Shown here: positions 1-5,242 of the stretch, piece after piece | How positions within the stretch are numbered: the first letter of the stretch is position 1 | Layout: every line of letters starts with the position of its first letter | Assembly: GCA_035693145.1 (NCBI GenBank) | Contig: DASSHA010000112.1 | Location: forward strand, 1-5,242 | Origin: DASSHA01 sp035693145 | GTDB lineage: Bacteria > Chloroflexota > Limnocylindria > Limnocylindrales > CSP1-4 | Direction of reading: 5' to 3' | Length of the DNA: 5,242 nucleotides | The notes under the pieces: generated by a model | Databases searched by the model: none | Told to the model about the DNA's origin: nothing | What the model saw: the letters and a program-made list of their open reading frames with translations, nothing else | Program-made: the position numbers and the translations under genes

Positions 1-1343
1 AGCGACCAGCGGTCGATGTAGGCCAGGTCGAGCGCCACCCAGCGGTCGAAGTCCGCCTCGCGTCGGGCCGACACCTGCCATAGCCCGGTGATGCCGGGCT
101 TCATCGACAGGCGGCGGCGGTGCCAGATGTCGTAGCGCGCGACCTCGCCGGGGAGGGGCGGTCGCGGACCCACGAGGCTCATCTCGCCCCGCAGGACGTT
201 CCACAGCTGCGGCAGCTCGTCGAGCGACGTCCGCCGCAGGAACCGGCCCGTCCGCGTGATCCGCGGATCGTTCGTCAGCTTGAACGCGGCGCCGCGCAGC
301 TCGTTCGCGGCGGCGAGCTCGGCCAGCCTCGCCTCCGCGCCGACGACCATCGTCCGGAACTTCACGACGGAGAAGGGTCGGCCGTTGAGGCCGATGCGCA
401 CCTGCCGGAAGAGCACCGGTCCGCCGTCCACGAGACGGATCCACAGGCCGATCGCGACGAGGACGGGGCTGAGGACGACGAGCGCGGCGGCGGCCGCGAC
501 GACGTCGACCAGCTGCTTGGCCACGAGCGACACAATCCGATCCGGACCGTGGACGAGCGACAGGACGGGGATGCCGTCGAACTCGTCGACGCGACCACCG
601 GCGAGGTTGGGAGCGGGCCCGTCGAGCGGGATCCGGACGATCCGGCCCTCGTCCTCGCAGAGCCGTGCGACGGGCTCGACGAGCGCGGCCGCCTCCGGCG
701 ACAGGCAGATCGCGACCTCGTCGACGACATACGTGTGGAACACCCGCTCGATCTCGGCAACGATGCCGAGGATGGGCCGGAGCGTCGCACGATCCGCCTC
801 CTGCTGGGCGACGACGTGGCCGATCACGCGCAGCCCCAGGCCCGCATGTCGCTCGACGCGGTCGGCGAACGCCTCGGCCGCGGGCCCCGTGCCGACGACG
901 AGGACGTACCGCGTGCTCATCCCGTGCGACCGAATGAACGCGAATGCGACCCGCAGCGCGGCTCGCGCGACGATCGTCACGACGATCTGGCACGCGAACA
1001 GCCACAGCAAAAGCAGCCGGCTGACATCCGGCACGCGGACGAGGAACAGGAGGCTGAACACGGCGACGGCGACGAGCACGGCCGCCCGCAGGACGTCCCC
1101 GAGCTCGGCGCGGAACGACCAGCGCGCACGCAGCCGATAGAGATTGTGGAGCCAGAGGGCCGTCACCCACAGGACCCCGAACACGCTCGCCGCGAGGATC
1201 GGCTCGAGGCCGGCCGTCAGCCAGCGCTCGCGCCACTGCGGTCCGAAACGGACCATCGAAACGAGGACGAACAGGGCGACCGCGGACAGCGCGTCGGCGC
1301 TCATGAGCGCGAGCCGGAACGCCGCCGCGTGACGCCGGAGCAT
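1..1343 (-). CDS. Polyprenyl-phosphate sugar-1-phosphate transferase (exopolysaccharide/capsule priming enzyme), C-terminus cut by window edge
   Basis: This integral membrane enzyme transfers a sugar 1-phosphate from a nucleotide sugar to undecaprenyl phosphate, starting a lipid-linked polysaccharide repeat on the cytoplasmic face. I translated 447 codons. Hydrophobic segments lie at about 12-30, 46-65, 84-102 and 108-126. A Rossmann-like domain with VLVVGTGP at 147-154 follows, then a hydrophobic stretch at 279-302 with Ser292-Pro293, as in the re-entrant helix of PglC-type enzymes. The transferase domain shows KFRTM (328-332), SLDELPQLWN (373-382, with the catalytic Asp375-Glu376 dyad), SLVGPRP (389-395) and GITGLWQVS (417-425). 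This is the large WbaP/WcaJ-like architecture. The frame is still open at base 1; by family length roughly 20 residues are missing. The ATG at 1343 lies 5 bases past the LCP stop and has no clear Shine-Dalgarno; Met14 is an alternative start. The sugar specificity cannot be read from the sequence. The family call is very secure. Confidence 0.95.
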   Translation of the reverse strand, partial: MLRRHAAAFRLALMSADALSAVALFVLVSMVRFGPQWRERWLTAGLEPILAASVFGVLWVTALWLHNLYRLRARWSFRAELGDVLRAAVLVAVAVFSLLFLVRVPDVSRLLLLWLFACQIVVTIVARAALRVAFAFIRSHGMSTRYVLVVGTGPAAEAFADRVERHAGLGLRVIGHVVAQQEADRATLRPILGIVAEIERVFHTYVVDEVAICLSPEAAALVEPVARLCEDEGRIVRIPLDGPAPNLAGGRVDEFDGIPVLSLVHGPDRIVSLVAKQLVDVVAAAAALVVLSPVLVAIGLWIRLVDGGPVLFRQVRIGLNGRPFSVVKFRTMVVGAEARLAELAAANELRGAAFKLTNDPRITRTGRFLRRTSLDELPQLWNVLRGEMSLVGPRPPLPGEVARYDIWHRRRLSMKPGITGLWQVSARREADFDRWVALDLAYIDRWS

Positions 1344-1348
1344 TCGGC

Positions 1349-2734
1349 CTACTGGCTCGCCGAGGAGGCGTAGCGGCTGTCCGAACCGAACAGCTCGATG
1401 GACAGCGCAGCGACCTTGTCGATCTCGAGCCGGAGCGTGTAGATGCCACCGGTCGTGTTCGTCGGCGGGTGGATCGCATACGGCGGGCCCAGGACGATCT
1501 TCCGGATGTCGTTGTCCTCGACGCCCTTCGCGAGCGAGAGCATGTCGTCGACACGGCTGGTCGGGAAGTTCGTCCGGATCGTCGAGGCGGCGGCGTCCAG
1601 CAGCTCCGGCAGCTTCACGAGCACGCCTGGGTTCGTGAGCTTCTTCCGAAGCGCCGCGAGGACCTGCTGTTGACGTGCGGCTCGCGTGAAGTCGCTGTCA
1701 CCGGCACCGTATCGCGAGCGCACGTAGGCGAGCCCGATGCGACCGTTGAGGTGGACCGGGCCGGCGGCGAGCTGGAAGCCACGTGTTCCGTCGAACCAGT
1801 CGTACATCGGATCGTCGATCGGCTTGGGATTCACGACGTCCACGCCACCGACCAGGTTGATCATCCGCTCGAATCCGTCGAGATTGATCGACGCGAAGTA
1901 CTGGACCTGGACCCCCGCGAGGTAGCCGATCTCCTTGGCCAGCGTCGGCAGCCCGCCGCCATCGGGGAACTCGCCGGGGTTGAGACGCGAGTACGTCATC
2001 AGCGAGTTGATCTTCCCGGTGAACGTTCTGCCGTCCCATAGCGGGAACGACGAAATGTCGCGCGGGAAGCTGAGCAGCGCGACCTTGTCGGTCGTCGGAT
2101 CGATGCTGGCGAGCATGAGCGTGTCGGTCAGGGAGTGATTGCGATCGTGCCCCGAATCGATCCCGGTGATCAGCACATTGATGCGCGACGAGGCGGTCGG
2201 CGGCGTGGCGAACGGCGTGGCCTGGAAGTCGACGTTTGGGTCCGACGGGTTGGGCGTCGCCCCTCCCCCACCTGCCGGGGTGGCGTCGGGGTTCGCGTCG
2301 CCGACGAAGATTCGCGATCCGGCGTCGTAGAACGCCCACGTGACCGAGCCAATCCAGACGTGCACGCCGACGACGACGACGGCCAGTGCGAGAAAGACGG
2401 CGACGGGACCCGCGCGACGCCACGATCGAAAGCCAGCGGAGCCCACGCCGAGCGCATCGGCCATCGACATCAGGCGCCACACGCCGAGCAGCGCGAGGAG
2501 GATGAAGACCGTCAGCGCAAGGGACGGCGTGATGAGATCGGTGACGAACGATTCCGGACCGCTGGCCACGACCTGAACGACGACGACGCCGAGGGCGAGC
2601 GCAACGGGTAGTGCGTACAGGATGCCGGCCCGGGTGCGCCCGCGGTACCACTGACCAAGACCGGGCCAGAGGAACGAAAGCACAACAGCCAGGGCCGGCG
2701 AACGACCGACGCCCCTCTCCACGGTGTCGTCCAA
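1349..2734 (-). CDS. LCP (LytR-CpsA-Psr) family glycopolymer transferase with multi-helix N-terminus
   Basis: LCP enzymes act outside the membrane, moving undecaprenyl-linked polymers (teichoic acid, capsule, arabinogalactan) onto peptidoglycan or other acceptors. The 461-residue product has hydrophobic segments at about 12-24, 36-57, 66-86 and 109-130. A Gly/Pro/Thr-rich linker (about 146-183) follows, then the LCP domain (about 184-365). Visible motifs are NVLITGIDS (186-194), LTDTLMLASID (202-212), SFPRDI (222-227), KINS (241-244), LVGGVDVV (294-301) and YVRSRYGAGDSDFTRAARQQ (337-356). The acidic and arginine residues expected in the active site are therefore present. About 100 less conserved residues follow. 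The start is TTG, the only usable start after an in-frame stop at 2762-2764, and no good Shine-Dalgarno precedes it. The sugar transferase follows 5 bases downstream, which points to a shared transcript and to export or attachment of the polymer that enzyme primes. The family is secure; the polymer is unknown. Confidence 0.95.
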   Translation of the reverse strand: MDDTVERGVGRSPALAVVLSFLWPGLGQWYRGRTRAGILYALPVALALGVVVVQVVASGPESFVTDLITPSLALTVFILLALLGVWRLMSMADALGVGSAGFRSWRRAGPVAVFLALAVVVVGVHVWIGSVTWAFYDAGSRIFVGDANPDATPAGGGGATPNPSDPNVDFQATPFATPPTASSRINVLITGIDSGHDRNHSLTDTLMLASIDPTTDKVALLSFPRDISSFPLWDGRTFTGKINSLMTYSRLNPGEFPDGGGLPTLAKEIGYLAGVQVQYFASINLDGFERMINLVGGVDVVNPKPIDDPMYDWFDGTRGFQLAAGPVHLNGRIGLAYVRSRYGAGDSDFTRAARQQQVLAALRKKLTNPGVLVKLPELLDAAASTIRTNFPTSRVDDMLSLAKGVEDNDIRKIVLGPPYAIHPPTNTTGGIYTLRLEIDKVAALSIELFGSDSRYASSASQ

Positions 2735-2797
2735 AGTGATCGGACTGTAACACGACCGAAATCAACCAATCTCTACCCGAAGGTACTGAGAAAGGCG
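2735..2797 (-). promoter_or_regulatory. Low-GC spacer upstream of the LCP gene; possible promoter or transcript boundary
   Basis: By direct count, 31 of these 63 bases are G or C, far below the surrounding genes. It is the longest gap between the four main genes and lies just before the polysaccharide pair, so a promoter here is plausible. On the minus strand, TTGGTT and TTGATT hexamers and a TACAGT can be seen, but their spacing does not fit a standard sigma-70 promoter, so I name no boxes. A small inverted repeat, TACC-TTCG-GGTA on the minus strand (2774-2785), lies 12 bases past the upstream stop codon. No run of T follows it, so it is not a standard intrinsic terminator. Confidence 0.3.
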
Positions 2798-4222
2798 TCA
2801 GCGGTAGGACGGCCGACCGCGCGTTCGTTCGATGGGAAAGCCCGCTCGCCGCCAGCTGGGGACGCCTTCCGCCACCCACGCGACGTCGTCGAAGCCAGCC
2901 TGTCGCAGCAGCGAGGCGGCGACGCTCGCCCGGTAGCCCGAGGCGCACATCGTCACGAGGGGCCGGTCGCGGGGGATCTCGGCAAGCCGCGCGGCGAGCT
3001 CACCGGCCCCGAGGTGGAGCGCGCCCGGCACGTGGGCTCGATCGTATTCGGCCTCCTGTCGGACGTCGATGACGACGGGCGCGTCAGCTCCGGCAAGGCG
3101 CCCCGCGAGCTCGTCGACCGAAAGGCGACCATTCGACTCGGTCCTCAGACCCGCTGCGCGCCACGCCTCGAATCCGCCCCGGACGCGCCCGACGATCGAA
3201 TCCTCGAACCCCACGCGCCCGGCCTGCCGGACGACATCCTGCCAGGCCGCCCTCTCCTCGCCGATGAGGACGAGCGGCCGATCCGGCTCCACGACCCAGC
3301 CGAGCCACGTCCCGAACGAGGAGCCTGCCGGTATCGAGATCGAGCCCGGGACGTGGGCGAGCGCGTGCTCGACCGGATCGCGAAGGTCGACGACGAGCGC
3401 ACCGTCCGCCGCGAGGTCGCGGACGGCGGCCGGCTCGAGCGGTCGCGGAAGCATGGGTGCGAGCCCGATCGGCCGCGGTCCGGCCTGGTTCGTCGGCCGC
3501 ATCCGGGCGAAGTAGGCCGGCACGGTCGGCTGGCCCACGAGCAGCGCGTGGACGAAGGCCTCGGCGTCGGCGTCGTCGAGCGCCAGCCGCGCGACTCCGT
3601 TGTGTCGCCGTTCGTAGCCGATCGTCGACGACGGCGTGGAGGCGATCCCGGTCGAGCAGAGCGAGCCCGCGCCGTGAGTCGGCAGGACGGTCACGTAGTC
3701 GGGCTGACCGAAGACGGCCGTTCGCAGCGTTTCCCGCATCGCGTGGGCGAACGGGACGGCATGCTCGACCCCCAGCAGGTCCGTCCGGCCGACGGCGCCG
3801 ACGAGCAGCGACCCGCCGGTCAGCAGGAGCGCCGGCTCGCCGGCGCGCTTCGCATCGGCCACCGCGTAGACGACGTGCTCCGGCGTATGCCCCGGCGCCT
3901 CGAGCACGGTCACCTCGAGGCTGCCGCTACGAAACGCGTCGCCGTCCCGTGCGGGCCGGTGCTCATACCGGAGATCCGCGCCGGCACCGATGACGTGCTG
4001 GGCGCCGCTGAGGGCGGCGAGCTCCCGGGCTCCGGAGACGTAATCGTTGTGGAGATGGGTCTCGAGGACGTGGGTGATCCGAAGGTCCCGATCCGCCGCC
4101 TCGTCGACGTAGACGTCCACGTCCCGCCGCGGATCGACGATGACAGCCGTCCCGGCGTCGTCGTCGCCGAGCATGGTCGAGAGGTGTCCGAGCCCCTCGA
4201 TGAGCCACTGCCGGACGAGCAT
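2798..4222 (-). CDS. Metallo-beta-lactamase-fold hydrolase fused to two rhodanese domains (persulfide dioxygenase-like)
   Basis: The 474-residue cytoplasmic protein has no signal peptide or membrane segment. The MBL domain (about 1-240) shows THLHNDYVSG (55-64: His56, His58, Asp60), APGHTPEH (109-116: His112) and LPTHGAGSLCSTG (180-192: His183). Two rhodanese domains follow, at about 262-358 and 366-468. The second has the active loop CASGYRA (426-432), with Cys426 able to carry a persulfide; at the matching place the first has Gly321 in LIGEERA and should be catalytically dead. Relatives oxidise glutathione or other low-molecular-weight persulfides, or move sulfane sulfur, so a role in sulfide/persulfide detoxification is the best inference. 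Tyr61 replaces the usual second His of HxHxDH, and Gly137 in LLLTGGSLLVG takes the place of the usual metal-binding Asp, so the metal and the reaction are uncertain. The ATG start is chosen for its strong Shine-Dalgarno. fabG ends 32 bases upstream. Confidence 0.93.
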   Translation of the reverse strand: MLVRQWLIEGLGHLSTMLGDDDAGTAVIVDPRRDVDVYVDEAADRDLRITHVLETHLHNDYVSGARELAALSGAQHVIGAGADLRYEHRPARDGDAFRSGSLEVTVLEAPGHTPEHVVYAVADAKRAGEPALLLTGGSLLVGAVGRTDLLGVEHAVPFAHAMRETLRTAVFGQPDYVTVLPTHGAGSLCSTGIASTPSSTIGYERRHNGVARLALDDADAEAFVHALLVGQPTVPAYFARMRPTNQAGPRPIGLAPMLPRPLEPAAVRDLAADGALVVDLRDPVEHALAHVPGSISIPAGSSFGTWLGWVVEPDRPLVLIGEERAAWQDVVRQAGRVGFEDSIVGRVRGGFEAWRAAGLRTESNGRLSVDELAGRLAGADAPVVIDVRQEAEYDRAHVPGALHLGAGELAARLAEIPRDRPLVTMCASGYRASVAASLLRQAGFDDVAWVAEGVPSWRRAGFPIERTRGRPSYR

Positions 4223-4239
4223 CGCTTCTCCCCTCCCCC
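4223..4239 (-). promoter_or_regulatory. Shine-Dalgarno fixing the start of the MBL-rhodanese gene
   Basis: Read on the minus strand, a purine-rich run contains GGGGAG (4233-4228), followed by 5 bases (AAGCG) and the ATG at 4222. The open frame extends much further upstream, as far as 4684, but that part overlaps fabG in another frame and matches no family. This site is the main reason for choosing the internal ATG. Confidence 0.8.
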
Positions 4240-4254
4240 GTGCGTCCGCGGGCC

Positions 4255-5004
4255 CTACATCATCACCAGGCCGCCGTCGACGGCGAGCACCTGACCGGTG
4301 ATGAACGCGGCGTCGTCGGACGCGAGGAACGCAACGGCGGACGCGACCTCCTCGGGGGTGCCGAATCGGCCGAGGGGCGTCCGGCTGGTCAGCTCCTGCT
4401 TCAGCGCGTCGGGCAGATCCCGGGTCAGCTCGGTCAGGACGAAGCCGGGGGCGACGGCGTTGCAGGTGATCCCCCGGCTGGCGAGCTCGCGGGCGGTCGC
4501 CTTCGTGAGCCCGATGAGGCCGGCCTTGGCGGAGCTGTAGTTGGCTTGGCCCATCTGGCCCGCCTGGCCGGAGACGCTGGTGATGTTGACGATCCGGCCG
4601 GCCCGCTGCCTGAGCATCGGCCGGGTGACGGCCTTGATGGTGTAGAACGCGCCGAAGAGGTTGGTCTCGAGGACGCTCCGCCACGCGTCGAGGCTCATCC
4701 TCATGATCAGGTCGTCGCGCGTGATCCCGGCGTTGTTCACGAGGATGTCGAGCCGGCCGAACGACTCGAGCGCGGCCGCGACGACGGCCTCCGCCGCGGC
4801 GGGATCCGCGACGTCGCCCTGGACCGCGAGTCCCCGTCGGCCGAGCGATTCGCAGGCCGCCTGCGCCTCGTTCGCGGCCGCCTCGTTGCCGCGGTAGCTG
4901 AACGCCACGTCGGCGCCCTGCGTCGCGAGCCGCTCGACGATCGCCCGGCCGATCCCGCGCGACCCCCCGGTCACGAGCGCCGTCTTGCCGGTCAGATCGA
5001 TCAC
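4255..5004 (-). CDS. fabG: 3-oxoacyl-[acyl-carrier-protein] reductase, SDR family (FabG-like)
   Basis: This would be the NADPH-dependent reductase that turns 3-oxoacyl-ACP into 3-hydroxyacyl-ACP in fatty-acid elongation. The product is a classical 249-residue short-chain dehydrogenase, the normal FabG length. It shows the cofactor loop TGGSRGIGR (12-20), Asp64 in GDVAD, NNAG (90-93), and the catalytic tetrad Asn115, Ser143, Tyr156 and Lys160 (YSSAK 156-160). The segment VAPGFVLTELT (184-194) and the C-terminal TGQVLAVDGG (236-245) are typical of FabG. The start is GTG at 5004; the frame closes upstream at 5056-5058 with no other start, and a good Shine-Dalgarno precedes it. No acpP, fabD or fabF is visible, so a specialised FabG homologue or an acetoacetyl-CoA reductase (PhaB-like) cannot be excluded. 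It may be co-transcribed with the MBL-rhodanese gene 32 bases downstream. The family is certain; the exact substrate is less so. Confidence 0.93.
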   Translation of the reverse strand: MIDLTGKTALVTGGSRGIGRAIVERLATQGADVAFSYRGNEAAANEAQAACESLGRRGLAVQGDVADPAAAEAVVAAALESFGRLDILVNNAGITRDDLIMRMSLDAWRSVLETNLFGAFYTIKAVTRPMLRQRAGRIVNITSVSGQAGQMGQANYSSAKAGLIGLTKATARELASRGITCNAVAPGFVLTELTRDLPDALKQELTSRTPLGRFGTPEEVASAVAFLASDDAAFITGQVLAVDGGLVMM

Positions 5005-5096
5005 GACTCCACCCTCCGCCGACGGCGGTCTTCGCCGGTACGAGCGTCGCTGGTGTTACGGACTTCGAGCGACGTTCCGGTGGCGCTTCCGGTCAC
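5001..5096 (-). CDS. Possible 31-residue leader ORF overlapping the fabG start
   Basis: A GTG at 5096 opens a 31-codon frame whose TGA (5003-5001) overlaps the fabG GTG as GTGA, a common coupling arrangement. A strong Shine-Dalgarno, GGAGG (5107-5103), stands 6 bases before the start, better placed than that of several real genes here. The predicted product (beginning VTGSATGTSLEVRN) is polar, ends in a run of five arginines followed by VES, has no membrane segment and matches no family I recognise. The same frame continues upstream to a GTG at 5198 without a ribosome binding site, so the piece could also be the end of a longer frame. About three quarters of its third positions are G or C, looser than I would expect of the neighbouring genes, which argues against a conserved protein. 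It could equally be chance within a 5' leader. Confidence 0.25.
   Translation of the reverse strand: MTGSATGTSLEVRNTSDARTGEDRRRRRVES
5005..5017 (-). promoter_or_regulatory. Shine-Dalgarno of fabG
   Basis: On the minus strand GGAGGG (5017-5012) lies 7 bases before the GTG start, and a second GGAG (5010-5007) lies 2 bases before it. The first has good spacing and supports the GTG at 5004 as the real start. The site lies inside the last codons of the possible small ORF at 5001-5096, the arrangement expected for translational coupling if that ORF is translated. Confidence 0.75.
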
Positions 5097-5242
5097 AGAC
5101 CACCTCCCCGGCTGGTGATATCGGTCGCCACCGCAGGCTCGAGCCGCGCAATACGAGCCCCATTGCTCTGCGAGACGTCCGAGGCCGGACACCATCACCG
5201 AGCGGAACTGTGGACGTGCTCCGGCTCGCCCGGGACGACGTC
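5097..5242. other. Right-edge region without a supportable gene
   Basis: This stretch ends at the window edge. On the minus strand one frame is open from the edge to a TGA at 5197-5195 and would give 15 residues (DVVPGEPEHVHSSAR), possibly the tail of an upstream gene but too short to identify. On the plus strand a GTG at 5211 opens a frame to the edge (VDVLRLARDDV), possibly the start of a divergent gene, again too short and without a clear ribosome binding site. A perfect 10-base palindrome, GGCTCGAGCC, lies at 5136-5145; it is isolated and could be chance. The promoter of fabG may lie here or further upstream, but I see no convincing -35/-10 pair. Confidence 0.4.

Noticed and set aside
120..1373. 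Plus-strand open frame of 417 codons
   Set aside because: It is antisense to the sugar transferase, whose minus-strand translation contains every family motif. The plus frame is rich in Arg, Asp, Glu, Pro and His with no recognisable domain, as expected when GC-rich codons are read backwards.
1698..2948. Minus-strand open frame of 416 codons overlapping the LCP gene
   Set aside because: It is out of frame with the LCP gene and very Arg-rich. The LCP frame carries all the family motifs, and this frame would also overlap the end of the MBL-rhodanese gene.
3014..4294. Plus-strand open frame of 426 codons
   Set aside because: It is antisense to the MBL-rhodanese gene and has the same Arg/Asp/Glu-rich shadow composition, with no domain.
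4223..4684. N-terminal extension of the MBL-rhodanese protein to 628 residues
   Set aside because: The extra 154 residues overlap fabG in another frame and look like shadow sequence, while a strong Shine-Dalgarno and the family's usual N-terminus fit the ATG at 4222.
4240..5118. Plus-strand open frame of 292 codons
   Set aside because: It is antisense to fabG, which shows the full SDR motif set on the minus strand.
5136..5145. Palindrome GGCTCGAGCC as an operator
   Set aside because: It is a single 10-base palindrome in GC-rich DNA with no second copy nearby and no extended symmetry, so chance is sufficient.
1..5242. Search for CRISPR repeats, tRNA or rRNA, insertion sequence ends, transposases or phage genes
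   Set aside because: I saw no regularly spaced repeats, cloverleaf-like segments, terminal inverted repeats or mobile-element coding sequences. The window is almost filled by four ordinary-looking genes.

Overview
The window is GC-rich bacterial DNA packed with genes that all read on the minus strand. The third codon positions are dominated by G and C, and two of the four main genes start with GTG or TTG. The best taxonomic hint is a LytR-CpsA-Psr (LCP) glycopolymer ligase beside a polyprenyl-phosphate sugar transferase. LCP proteins are typical of monoderm, cell-wall-bearing bacteria, so a high-GC Actinomycetota or Chloroflexota member is plausible. Nothing here decides between them, and this is inference.

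In the direction of transcription (right to left) the layout is as follows. (1) Positions 5005-5242 are a leader with no secure gene, apart from a possible 31-codon ORF that overlaps the next gene. (2) A FabG-type 3-oxoacyl-ACP reductase (4255-5004) has the full SDR catalytic set. (3) After 32 bases comes a metallo-beta-lactamase-fold protein fused to two rhodanese domains (2798-4222), of the persulfide dioxygenase/sulfurtransferase type. (4) A 63-base spacer follows that is much less GC-rich than its surroundings (31 of 63 bases are G or C). (5) An LCP family protein (1349-2734) carries an unusually long multi-helix N-terminus. (6) After 5 bases comes a polyprenyl-phosphate hexose-1-phosphate transferase (1-1343) that runs off the left edge, probably lacking only a short C-terminal tail.

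The genes appear to form two functional pairs. The sugar transferase and LCP protein are the first and last steps of making a wall- or surface-attached polysaccharide: the transferase loads the first sugar phosphate onto undecaprenyl phosphate, and the LCP enzyme moves the finished polymer to the cell wall. The fabG and MBL-rhodanese genes are close enough to share a transcript, but their functional connection is unclear: fatty-acid (or polyester) metabolism on one side, sulfane-sulfur handling on the other. The spacer at 2735-2797 is the natural place for a transcript boundary or internal promoter.

I found no RNA gene, CRISPR array, insertion sequence, attachment site or origin. The long plus-strand open frames are antisense shadows of the real genes. 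I see no clear undescribed system. The points most worth a second look are the altered metal site and the dead first rhodanese domain of the fusion protein, the N-terminal membrane module of the LCP protein, and the small ORF overlapping the fabG start.
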